NCBI GenBank assembly: GCA_017479785.1
Contig: JAFVBT010000031.1
Location: forward strand, 1-28,442
DNA: 28,442 nucleotides
Origin: Alphaproteobacteria bacterium
Lineage (GTDB): Bacteria > Pseudomonadota > Alphaproteobacteria > RF32 > CAG-239
Direction of reading: 5' to 3'
Shown: positions 1-6,752 of the stretch, piece after piece
How positions within the stretch are numbered: position 1 is the first letter of the stretch
Layout: every line of letters starts with the position of its first letter
Notes under the pieces: model-generated
What the model saw: only the letters and a program-made list of their open reading frames with translations
Databases searched by the model: none
What the model was told of the DNA's origin: nothing
Made by a program: the position numbers and the translations under genes

Positions 1-294
1 ATTTTTATCTACAATATCCATATCATCATCAACGGTTGCACCGCATAGGCAGGAGGTTGCATTCTTGATGCCGTTATATTTTTTCAGAAATTGAACATAG
101 GAGAGAGGAATAAAATCCAATCCCATATTAACCAAAATTTTTTGCGCCACAATCATTGCCTCCGAAACAAGTTCTTCTCCGGCGGTAAAGGTTTCATTTT
201 CCAAAGACTGCAAAAACTTTTTCATTTCATAAAATCTGCCAAAATGAGTTATCCACCCTAAGGGCAGTATATTGCAAAAATAGAGAAAGTCCAT
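1..294 (-). CDS. Partial SUKH (SMI1/KNR4)-like protein, C-terminus outside window
   Basis: An open leftward frame of 98 codons runs off the left edge, so only the N-terminal part is visible. The first in-frame ATG is at 294, just after an in-frame stop at 301-303. The segment GLDFIPLSYVQFLKKYNGI (about residues 61-79) resembles the 'LPxxYxxFLxxxNG' motif of SMI1/KNR4 (SUKH) domains, including the YrhA group. It is followed by two close cysteines (CLC) and an acidic stretch. SUKH proteins often serve as immunity proteins against contact-dependent or polymorphic toxins, but many are stand-alone genes of unknown role. The SD is weak, and a second ATG (MKKFLQSL) lies 23 codons in. No toxin gene is visible in the window. 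The family assignment rests on one motif and is moderate. Confidence 0.5.
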   Translation of the reverse strand, partial: MDFLYFCNILPLGWITHFGRFYEMKKFLQSLENETFTAGEELVSEAMIVAQKILVNMGLDFIPLSYVQFLKKYNGIKNATSCLCGATVDDDMDIVDKN

Positions 295-321
295 ATCTAT
301 TTAAATAAAAAAAGATAAAGA

Positions 322-349
322 TTGCAAAATCAATTCAATAAATTATAAT
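322..349 (+). promoter_or_regulatory. Predicted sigma70-type promoter of pepA
   Basis: A TTGCAA -35 box (322-327) and a perfect TATAAT -10 box (344-349) are separated by 16 bases. They lie about 30 bases before the pepA start codon, so the predicted leader is short and includes the AAGGAGG SD. Prediction is from sequence only. Confidence 0.6.
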
Positions 350-378
350 CAAAGGCAAAAGACAACAAGGAGGATATT

Positions 379-1815
379 ATGGTGGAATTTATTATCGGAC
401 GCAATATTAAGAGTAAGTGTGATAAGGTTATTTTTGCCGAGAAAATTGCCGATGTGTGTAAATACTTAAATTCGGAAGAACAAGTGTTGGTCAATGCCGT
501 TAAAAAGCAGACAACAAAAGATGGTTTAAGAATGTATCATATGGGTGATTATAGTGTAGGGGTTGCTCTAATTAAAAATAAAATATCGGCCGTTGAGTGG
601 CAAAAAGCCGGCGGCAATACTTGGAAAAGCATTAAAAAATTTCGTGAAGTTAAAGTGGCTTTATTGGGAGCAACAGCGGAAGGATACTATAACTTTTCGC
701 TTGGTATGGAGTTGGCTTCATACAGTTTTGATAAGTATTTTACAAAAAAGCCGGTATCTTATTATCCGATTTTGGAACGCATTGTATATACCAATACCGG
801 TTTATCTGATTTTGACGGCTATAAGCCGTATGCCGGTATGGCAACTGCTGTTCGTTATGCCCGCGATATGATAAATGAGCCGGCGAATATGCTGACTCCG
901 GAAGTTTTTGCGGCAGATATTAAGCGTTTGGAATATCTTGGTTTGGAAGTTGAAATTCTGGAAGAGAAGGCTGTAAAAGCACACAATTTCGGTTTGCTTT
1001 CCGCGGTGGCTCAGGGTTCTCAAAACAGACCGCGCGTTTGTGTGGTTAAATGGCGTGGCTTGCCGGATAAAAAGAATTTTACCATAGGGCTTGTCGGTAA
1101 AGGTGTAACATTTGACAGCGGCGGTATTTCTTTAAAACCGGCGGCTAATATGGGCGATATGAAACAGGATATGGCCGGCGCGGCGGCTGTTGTTGCCACA
1201 ATGAAGGCTATTGCATTGCAAAAGATTCCGCAAAACGTGGTAGCGGTTGTCGGTTTGGTGGAAAATATGCCTTCCGGTTCGGCATATCGTCCGGGTGATG
1301 TGTTTAAATCTATGTCCGGCCAAACGGTTGAAGTGGTGAATACCGATGCCGAAGGGCGCCTGGTTTTGGCCGATTGCTTGACATATATTCAGAAAAACTT
1401 TGAACCGGAATACGTTGTAGATATTGCAACTTTGACAGGTGCCATGGTAATTGCATTGGGACCGACTTATGCCGGTATGTTTACCAATTCGCAAATTTTA
1501 ATGCAAAACATCAAACAGGCAGGAAATGTGAGCGGTGAGCGCGTTTGGCATATGCCGTTGGATGCCGAGTATGATAAAATGATTGATTCAACGATTGCCG
1601 ATATGAAAAATGTCGGTGGGCGTCCGGCAGGTTCGGCAACCGCAGCGTGTTTTTTGCGCAGATTTGTTGAAAAGAACACTAAATGGGCTCATATAGATAT
1701 TGCCGGTGTTGATTTAAGTGATGGAACAAAGGTATTATACCCTAAGGGGGCAAGCGGTTTCGGTGTGCGGTTATTGACCGAATTTGTAAAACAATCGGTT
1801 CAGAAAAATAAATAG
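379..1815 (+). CDS. pepA: Leucyl aminopeptidase (M17 family, PepA)
   Basis: A cytosolic dizinc aminopeptidase that removes N-terminal residues from peptides in protein turnover. It has 478 residues, normal for M17. The catalytic C-terminal domain holds the whole active site: K241 and D246 in KGVTFDSGG, K253, D264, and D323, E325 and R327 in NTDAEGRLVLAD. These match E. coli PepA K270, D275, K282, D293, D352, E354 and R356 at a constant offset of 29. The N-terminal 160 residues are divergent, as is usual for the family. The start is fixed by a strong AAGGAGG SD at 367-373. The gene stands alone, with its own promoter upstream and a symmetric hairpin terminator downstream. Some PepA proteins also bind DNA in plasmid dimer resolution, but nothing here supports that extra role. 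Confidence 0.95.
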   Translation: MVEFIIGRNIKSKCDKVIFAEKIADVCKYLNSEEQVLVNAVKKQTTKDGLRMYHMGDYSVGVALIKNKISAVEWQKAGGNTWKSIKKFREVKVALLGATAEGYYNFSLGMELASYSFDKYFTKKPVSYYPILERIVYTNTGLSDFDGYKPYAGMATAVRYARDMINEPANMLTPEVFAADIKRLEYLGLEVEILEEKAVKAHNFGLLSAVAQGSQNRPRVCVVKWRGLPDKKNFTIGLVGKGVTFDSGGISLKPAANMGDMKQDMAGAAAVVATMKAIALQKIPQNVVAVVGLVENMPSGSAYRPGDVFKSMSGQTVEVVNTDAEGRLVLADCLTYIQKNFEPEYVVDIATLTGAMVIALGPTYAGMFTNSQILMQNIKQAGNVSGERVWHMPLDAEYDKMIDSTIADMKNVGGRPAGSATAACFLRRFVEKNTKWAHIDIAGVDLSDGTKVLYPKGASGFGVRLLTEFVKQSVQKNK

Positions 1816-1836
1816 GGTAATTGAAAATCATAAAAC

Positions 1837-1860
1837 AAAAGGCCTCATCAGAGGCCTTTT
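1837..1860. terminator. Bidirectional intrinsic terminator between pepA and the His-rich gene
   Basis: A perfect 10-bp stem (AAAAGGCCTC / GAGGCCTTTT) closes a 4-base ATCA loop. It has a T-run on the + strand and a mirrored T-run on the - strand. It sits between the convergent ends of pepA (1815) and the leftward gene ending at 1881, so it can serve both. Confidence 0.85.
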
Positions 1861-1880
1861 GCGTTCCATATCAGAGAAAA

Positions 1881-2258
1881 TCAGTGACGGCGATGATGAT
1901 GTCCGCCGTGGTAATGTCCATGATGATGGTGGTGGTGACCGCCTCTGAATATGGCATTACCGATAACGGCACCCGTGAAGCCGGCAAACAAGGCAGTTGC
2001 CGCTGAATCATAATAATAACTGCGTGCAACAGGACGTGAACGGACAACAACAACTTCTTGAGGCGGTTGCTGAACAATAACTTGTTGCGGTGTCGGTTGA
2101 ATATACGCTTGCTGAACCACCTGTTGCGTACCGCTCATCGGTTGAGTGTATATTTCTTGTCTGACGTTATTGTATTCATCCAAGATAATAACACGATCCG
2201 CATGTGCGGTGTTGCAAAACAAAACGGATACGATAAGCAAACTGATAAATTTTTTCAT
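1881..2258 (-). CDS. Secreted protein with a histidine-rich C-terminal tail, function unknown
   Basis: A 125-residue protein with a clear signal peptide (MKKFISLLIVSVLF, predicted cleavage after AHA at residue 20), so it is exported. Residues 36-72 are rich in Gln, Pro and Val. Residues 89-104 (ALFAGFTGAVIGNAIF) form a small-residue hydrophobic stretch like a glycine-zipper membrane segment. The last 18 residues are mostly His, Gly and Arg, with six consecutive His at 108-113. Such tails often bind Zn, Ni or Cu, so metal storage or sensing at the envelope is possible but unproven. A good SD (AAAGGAG) precedes the ATG. Transcripts would end at the shared terminator at 1837-1860. I recognise no named family. 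Confidence 0.8.
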   Translation of the reverse strand: MKKFISLLIVSVLFCNTAHADRVIILDEYNNVRQEIYTQPMSGTQQVVQQAYIQPTPQQVIVQQPPQEVVVVRSRPVARSYYYDSAATALFAGFTGAVIGNAIFRGGHHHHHHGHYHGGHHHRRH

Positions 2259-2324
2259 ATTAAATCTCCTTTAATGTTTTCATAATTCAGATGTACTACA
2301 AAAACGAAAAATATGCAATAAAAT

Positions 2325-2350
2325 AAATATACATTCAGGTATGTATATTT
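2325..2350. repeat. AT-rich perfect inverted repeat, operator or weak terminator
   Basis: AAATATACAT and ATGTATATTT are perfect 10-bp inverted arms around a TCAGGT spacer. The element lies between the stop of the leftward gene at 2397-2699 and the start of the His-rich gene at 2258. It could be a binding site for a dimeric regulator of the His-rich gene, or a weak AT-rich terminator for the upstream gene. It has no GC-rich stem, which argues against efficient termination. Confidence 0.4.
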
Positions 2351-2396
2351 AATTTTTTTTAAAATATTTTTGTTTTTCAACTAGTTATAAAATCAA

Positions 2397-2699
2397 TTAT
2401 TCTGCAAATTCTGCTTCATAGGCATAGATAATTTCCGCTTCTTCCGGATTTTCGTTGCTTTCAGGGTTAATTTCGCAAACCAATAAACTGTCTTTGTCTT
2501 TTAAATTTTTGAATACGTCATCTGAGACATTTTCCAATGTCATAGCTTCGGTATCCGTGCGGTAAAATTCTATCAGATGTTCGGTAGGATTCAGGCGAAT
2601 AACCGGACGTAAATGCGGCTCGGTTTCGCGCGCATATATAATCAGTATAACATCACCCTGATCGGTTATTATAAAATCAAAAGTATCCAAGTCAGCCAT
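2397..2699 (-). CDS. Small acidic protein of unknown function
   Basis: A 100-residue soluble protein without a signal peptide or membrane segment. The N-terminal half looks like a small beta-rich domain (DFIITDQGDVILIIYARE, then LRPVIRLNP). The C-terminus is strongly acidic (NPESNENPEEAEIIYAYEAEFAE spans about residues 78-100). I recognise no family and assign no function. An AGAGG SD lies about 8 bases before the ATG. The gene is divergent from the membrane HEXXH gene starting at 2779, with a 79-base region between them that must hold both promoters. It reads in the same direction as the His-rich gene 138 bases further on. Codon use matches the neighbours, so it is likely a real gene. Confidence 0.65.
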   Translation of the reverse strand: MADLDTFDFIITDQGDVILIIYARETEPHLRPVIRLNPTEHLIEFYRTDTEAMTLENVSDDVFKNLKDKDSLLVCEINPESNENPEEAEIIYAYEAEFAE

Positions 2700-2778
2700 G
2701 ATTCAACCTCTTTACAAAGTTTCAATTAGCAAAATTTTAGGATATTTAAGTTAAAATTTAAATAAGAAAGGTTGAAAT

Positions 2779-3462
2779 ATGAGCAAAATTATTGACTTTA
2801 TCATAAATATTTGTAAGTGGCCGGTTGCGTTGTTGCTGTTGCTATATGTGCCGGCATTGATAATGTCTTTTGAGTATTTCAATTTTAATACAATAAAATT
2901 TTATGCATTTGGCGGCGGTGTTTTATTTTACGGTGTAATGGTTATTGTTGCCGGATATAACACCTGCGAATCAATGCAAATTATCTCGCACGAGCTGACC
3001 CACACATTTTTTGCTTATTTAACACTGCATAATGCCGGCCGAATCCGTTTAAATCCGGATGGTTCCGGCGGTTCAATGATTATCAAGGGGCAGGGGAATT
3101 GGATTATTTCGCTGTCACCATATTTTTTCCCGCTGTTTGCCGCATTTTATATGCTGCTAATGCCGGCAATTCTGATTATGTCGGATAATCATTGGATGGT
3201 CTACTGTGTGTTCGGTTTTTTTGTTGCCTATTATTGGGTGACCGTTCTTTCACAGGTTCATCTCGGACAAACGGATATTATCAAAGAGGGATATGTATTT
3301 TCGGCTATAATTATTATAGGCGGAAACCTTCTGCTGACGGGGATTCTTTTTTCATATACCAACAAATCTTGGGTCGGAATAGGGCAATACTTTCGCATAG
3401 TGCAACGGTTACAACTGCAGAATATTGAGTGGGTCAATAATTTAATCAGCCAATATTTCTAA
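2779..3462 (+). CDS. Integral membrane protein with HEXXH motif, M50-like putative metalloprotease
   Basis: A 227-residue protein with about five hydrophobic segments (roughly 12-33, 41-60, 108-135, 138-160, 172-193). HELTH at residues 71-75 follows the second segment, as expected for a zinc-binding HEXXH placed at the membrane. A later GQTD (D166) could supply a third metal ligand, as the conserved downstream Asp does in site-2 (M50) proteases. Together these suggest an M50-like intramembrane or membrane-associated metallopeptidase. The classical NPDG motif is not in its usual place: an NPDG at residues 92-95 lies in a loop soon after HEXXH and may be chance. The SD is AGAAAGG. The 3' end overlaps the convergent LD-carboxypeptidase-like gene by 21 bases. 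No substrate is known. Confidence 0.7.
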   Translation: MSKIIDFIINICKWPVALLLLLYVPALIMSFEYFNFNTIKFYAFGGGVLFYGVMVIVAGYNTCESMQIISHELTHTFFAYLTLHNAGRIRLNPDGSGGSMIIKGQGNWIISLSPYFFPLFAAFYMLLMPAILIMSDNHWMVYCVFGFFVAYYWVTVLSQVHLGQTDIIKEGYVFSAIIIIGGNLLLTGILFSYTNKSWVGIGQYFRIVQRLQLQNIEWVNNLISQYF

Positions 3463-4332
3463 GGTGGCCGAATCGGTATTAAGTTTTGCCGGACTTCCAA
3501 GAGGCAATACGCGGCGGGAAGGCGTGTGCCCGAAATTGAAATCAATAATTGCCGGAAAATTTGTGTTTTGCAAAAAATCATCAAAACAATCAAGCAGGGT
3601 TCCGTCTTCTTCATCGCCGGTGCAATCGGTGAATTGTCCGAAAATAACTGCTTCTAATTTATGAAAATTCGGTTGCTGTTTTAATTGTTGCAACATTACA
3701 TCAATTTTGTGCAGCCGTTCGTGTACATCTTCAACCAGCAGAATCTTGCCGTTTAAATCCGGAAAATACGGCGTGCCTGCAAGGCGCATTAAAACGCTTA
3801 AATTTGCGCATAAAAGCTTTCCTTCGGCAACGCCGGTGCGTAAAGTTTTACCGGATTTAAAAACGGGAAGCTTGCCGGCAAGTTGTTGTTCCAAGTCGGC
3901 ACAGATTACACTGTCCGGTGAGGCACTTCTGAAATCGTAAGTTAAGGAAAAGCCGTTCAAACAAGTAATACCGCTCAGTTTGTTTAGGGCCAGTTGCAAG
4001 GCGACATTGTCACAAAAACCGATAACGGGTTTTGGATTTTTTTGCGCAAGTTTATAGTCAATATAAGGTAAAATGCGTGTTGCACCGGCTGCCGCGCGAA
4101 CACAGAAAATTGCCTTAATGTCCGAATCGGAGAAGGCTGAATTGATATCATCTGCGCGTTGCGTATCCGAACCTGCCATATAGCGGTGTGAACAAAGCAG
4201 ATTTTTACCCAAAACAGGAATTAAGCCAATGCTTTCCAAGTATTTCAAGCCTTTTTCTATTTTGCTGATTTCACCGATTTGTGCCGAAGGGGCAACAATG
4301 GCAACTTTGCTTCCTTTTTCAATTTTCATCAT
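3442..4332 (-). CDS. ldcA: LD-carboxypeptidase-like protein (S66/MccF family) with Cys at the nucleophile site
   Basis: A 296-residue cytosolic protein of the S66 family. Such enzymes remove D-Ala from murein tetrapeptides during cell-wall recycling, and MccF relatives cleave microcin C. Family landmarks are visible: KVAIVAPSA at the N-terminus, E201 in ILLVEDVHE, and H269 in FGHTPSRRVLPLG, matching the Glu and His of the Ser-Glu-His triad. Two key places differ. The usual GYSD/GFSD nucleophile motif reads GFCD (C107), and the usual RGGYG motif reads RAAAG (79-83). It may therefore be a Cys hydrolase, have altered substrate preference, or be inactive. It begins three bases before the end of the upstream Mur ligase stop region (ATGATG, SD TTGGAG), so the two are co-transcribed, which supports a recycling role. 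Confidence 0.85.
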   Translation of the reverse strand: MMKIEKGSKVAIVAPSAQIGEISKIEKGLKYLESIGLIPVLGKNLLCSHRYMAGSDTQRADDINSAFSDSDIKAIFCVRAAAGATRILPYIDYKLAQKNPKPVIGFCDNVALQLALNKLSGITCLNGFSLTYDFRSASPDSVICADLEQQLAGKLPVFKSGKTLRTGVAEGKLLCANLSVLMRLAGTPYFPDLNGKILLVEDVHERLHKIDVMLQQLKQQPNFHKLEAVIFGQFTDCTGDEEDGTLLDCFDDFLQNTNFPAIIDFNFGHTPSRRVLPLGSPAKLNTDSATLEILAD

Positions 4333-5694
4333 TTATAAATGCTCCAAAATATTATGGCACAAATCTGTTAAAGAGTTGTCTCTGGCTCCCATAATGACTA
4401 TTCTGTCGCCGTTTTTAGCTTCTTGGATCATAAAATCGGCGGCGGTTGTTTTATCCGGAAAATAAAAGCAATTTTCTTTGCCGAGGGTTTTAGCATAATT
4501 AATTAAATCAAGCGACGATATATCTTTTGAAACCGTACCGCCGACGAAAAATATTTCCGGCATTACCAGAATATCATCTGCGGCCATACCGGCAACAAAT
4601 TCCTGCATAATTTCTTTGCCTAAAGAACGCATCGGGCCGAATCCGTGCGGTTGAAACATAATAATCAAACGGCCGGGGTATTGTCGCAGGGCCGAAACGG
4701 AAGCTTTGATTTTATCCGGATTATGTGCAAAGTCATCAATAACCGTGATGTTGCGGCGTGTGCCGATGATTTCAAGCCGACGCTTTGTGCCGTGAAAGTT
4801 TTGCAAAATTTCTGCAGCTTTATACGGGGTAATACCAAACTCATTACATACGGCAAAAGCCGCCAAAGCATTTGCCACATTGAATGCACCGATTAAATTT
4901 AAGGTAAACGTTTTACCGCCTAAGTCATATTGCGTGCCGTGCGGTAACGGTTTGATATTTGCCGCATAAAAATCAGCTTGAGGATTCTTCAGTGAAAAGC
5001 TTATAATTTTTTTATGTGAAATTTTGCGGCATAAATCATAGTCATCATTAATTATTACCGCGTGCTTGGTACGGTTGGCAAAGTTTTGAAACAACTGCAG
5101 TAATTCTTCTAACGATTTATGATCTGCCGAAATGTTGTTTACAACGGAAATATAAGGATTATACAAATCAATACTGCCGTTGCTCTCATCTGCCTCTACA
5201 ACACAAATATCTCCTTTGTTGAAAATAATATTCGGAATACCGGTGTTTGCCTCATAATCAAGCAGAAGACCGCCGTTGATAACACACGGCTTTTTTTCGG
5301 CCTTATCCAAAATATAACCTATCATTGCGGTGGTTGTTGTTTTGCCGCTGGTGCCGCCAACCGCAACACTGTATTTATATTGATGAAAAGTCTCTGCCAA
5401 AAGTTCCGGACGCGTTTTAACGGAGATATTTTTTTCTTTAGCCGCTTTAATATCGGGAATTGTATCTTCAACTGCCGTTGAAGCGCAAACAAAATCCAAA
5501 TCGTCAGTTATTGCAGAACCATCTTGAGGAAAAATTTTAATGCCTGTTTTTTGCAAGGTTTCTTTATTGGATAAATTACGCCCCAAATCAAAGTCACGGT
5601 CAGAGCCGCGTACGTCATAACCGGATAGGTTGAGAATTTGCGCCAGAGAGCTCATACCGCTGCCGGAAATACCGCAAAAACTTACTTTTTTCAT
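4333..5694 (-). CDS. MurC/Mpl-type Mur ligase (UDP-MurNAc:peptide or L-Ala ligase)
   Basis: A 453-residue cytosolic ATP-dependent ligase. It has an N-terminal UDP-binding Rossmann region (VSFCGISGSGMSSLA, then GSD), an ATP P-loop (GGTSGKTTTT, residues 113-122), the central VEADES motif, and a C-terminal ligase domain with KRRLEIIG, VIDDFAHNP and FQPHGFGP. MurC adds L-Ala to UDP-MurNAc, while Mpl re-attaches a recycled tripeptide. Lying directly before an LD-carboxypeptidase-like gene favours an Mpl-like recycling role, but motifs such as FQPH are also MurC-like, so I leave it unnamed. The P-loop has Ser where MurC and Mpl normally have His (GTHGKT). I chose the ATG at 5694 because an AGGAG SD lies 7 bases upstream. 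A start nine codons earlier would overlap the preceding gene. Confidence 0.85.
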   Translation of the reverse strand: MKKVSFCGISGSGMSSLAQILNLSGYDVRGSDRDFDLGRNLSNKETLQKTGIKIFPQDGSAITDDLDFVCASTAVEDTIPDIKAAKEKNISVKTRPELLAETFHQYKYSVAVGGTSGKTTTTAMIGYILDKAEKKPCVINGGLLLDYEANTGIPNIIFNKGDICVVEADESNGSIDLYNPYISVVNNISADHKSLEELLQLFQNFANRTKHAVIINDDYDLCRKISHKKIISFSLKNPQADFYAANIKPLPHGTQYDLGGKTFTLNLIGAFNVANALAAFAVCNEFGITPYKAAEILQNFHGTKRRLEIIGTRRNITVIDDFAHNPDKIKASVSALRQYPGRLIIMFQPHGFGPMRSLGKEIMQEFVAGMAADDILVMPEIFFVGGTVSKDISSLDLINYAKTLGKENCFYFPDKTTAADFMIQEAKNGDRIVIMGARDNSLTDLCHNILEHL

Positions 5695-5704
5695 GAAATA
5701 TCTC

Positions 5705-6643
5705 CTATAATTCGTCAACAAGTTCCGTTAATTCGGCATCTTTTTCCGCTTGCATTAATTTAAGGTTTTTGAAGTCAATTGTTAAGTAACTTTGATTGTT
5801 TTCATTAACATTAACAGACATTACAACGCCTACTTCGTTGTTTTCAAAGGTGGCATACAGTGATGCTTTTTCTTCGCGGAGTTCTTGCAAAAATGTCGGT
5901 CCGCCCAGAGGATTCTCTTTTTCAATAACGATAATTTTCGGTTTTTTCGGATCTTCGGTTTCTTCAACTATTTCCTCTGTATATTTGTAAGGCGTGAAAT
6001 ATTCTTGCGCATTGCCGTATTTCTTTTCTAAAGCCTCATAATATTTTTTATATAAATGCATAATCTCTGTCGCATTCGGTGTGTCTTCTTTCGGTGTTCC
6101 TTGTGCATAAATACACCATAAATGATCGCGTTTGCCGTAAATAGCCAGAATATGCTTGAACTCCGGATGCAGGTTATGCTCGCTTTCCACCAGATAAACT
6201 TCGGCATAATTTTTGCGCTCTGTCGGCAACAAGGTAAAATCTATGTCTTTTGTTTCTTCTTGAGATATGCCCCAATATAAACCCAATGGTGCTTTTTCGT
6301 ATGTATCTTTGATATGCTGTCTTTTTTCTTCGGCACGTTTTTGCTCAAATTTTTCCTTATTGATTTTTTCTTCTATTTTTTCGCGCTCAATTTTTCCTTG
6401 TTCCAAAATTTGTTTCTCGCGCTCTTGCAACTGCAAAATTTTCGGTTCCTGCTTAAGCAATTCATCAGGTTGAGAAGTTGCTTCGTGCAGAGCATCTACT
6501 TCCTGAATATAGTTATCAAGAAAATCGGTGCGTTGAGAATTTGTTTGCTTATTTTCGGCCGGTAAAGTATTCGGTTCGGCGTGTGTTACTTTTCCGTATG
6601 CAAATAAACAAGATAACAGAATTAATAAGTATAGTTTTTTCAT
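5705..6643 (-). CDS. Secreted coiled-coil protein of unknown function
   Basis: A 312-residue protein with a signal peptide (MKKLYLLILLSCLFAYG, likely cleaved after THA at about 22). A Glu/Lys/Gln-rich heptad-like region at about 60-115 (QEREKQILEQGKIEREK and onward) predicts a long coiled coil. After it, GLYWGISQEE starts a globular domain to the end (about 120-312) containing CIYAQGTP and a run of Tyr/Glu-rich helices. I recognise no named family. It is the first gene of the operon with the Mur ligase and LD-carboxypeptidase: its TAG stop is fused with the SD of the ligase (TAGGAGA), so a periplasmic role linked to the cell wall is likely by context only. SD AAAGGA precedes the ATG. Confidence 0.75.
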   Translation of the reverse strand: MKKLYLLILLSCLFAYGKVTHAEPNTLPAENKQTNSQRTDFLDNYIQEVDALHEATSQPDELLKQEPKILQLQEREKQILEQGKIEREKIEEKINKEKFEQKRAEEKRQHIKDTYEKAPLGLYWGISQEETKDIDFTLLPTERKNYAEVYLVESEHNLHPEFKHILAIYGKRDHLWCIYAQGTPKEDTPNATEIMHLYKKYYEALEKKYGNAQEYFTPYKYTEEIVEETEDPKKPKIIVIEKENPLGGPTFLQELREEKASLYATFENNEVGVVMSVNVNENNQSYLTIDFKNLKLMQAEKDAELTELVDEL

Positions 6644-6674
6644 GAATTAATCCTTTGATAATCGCAAAAAAAAA

Positions 6675-6703
6675 TTGAAAACAGTCGCCTTCTGTTATAA
6701 GAT
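6675..6703 (+). promoter_or_regulatory. Predicted promoter of the tetR-M50 operon
   Basis: TTGAAA (6675-6680) and TAAGAT (6698-6703) are 17 bases apart, about 50 bases before the preferred tetR start at 6753. Its -10 box overlaps the -10 box of the opposing promoter at 6702-6707, so the two promoters compete or are jointly controlled. Confidence 0.45.
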
Positions 6704-6750
6704 AATATCAAAATGCAAATATTTTGTTAAACATCGGAAAGTTTATAACA
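6693..6750. promoter_or_regulatory. Candidate operator arms between the TetR and murein operons
   Basis: TGTTATAA (6693-6700) and its inverse TTATAACA (6743-6750) flank the overlapping promoter region, 42 bases apart. One arm overlaps a predicted -10 box, and the other lies just before the tetR start codon. They could be binding sites for the adjacent TetR protein, but short AT-rich repeats arise easily in this genome. Confidence 0.3.
6702..6730 (-). promoter_or_regulatory. Predicted promoter of the coiled-coil/Mur ligase/ldcA operon
   Basis: Read leftward, TTAACA (6725-6730) and TATTAT (6702-6707) are 17 bases apart, each with one mismatch to the sigma70 consensus. Transcription would start near 6695, about 50 bases before the ATG at 6643. 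Confidence 0.5.
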
Positions 6751-6752
6751 AA

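Noticed and set aside
249..257. DnaA-box-like TTATCCACC
   Set aside because: Single site with one mismatch, inside a coding region and not clustered with others, so no sign of an origin.
1821..2006. Rightward 61-codon open frame after pepA
   Set aside because: It runs through the terminator hairpin and the antisense of the His-rich gene. Its Met-rich content is simply CAT/ATG from His codons read backwards.
3442..4332. MccF-type microcin C immunity protein
   Set aside because: The same S66 family, but it sits in an operon with a Mur ligase and no microcin genes are present, so murein recycling is the better context. The active-site changes leave substrate open.
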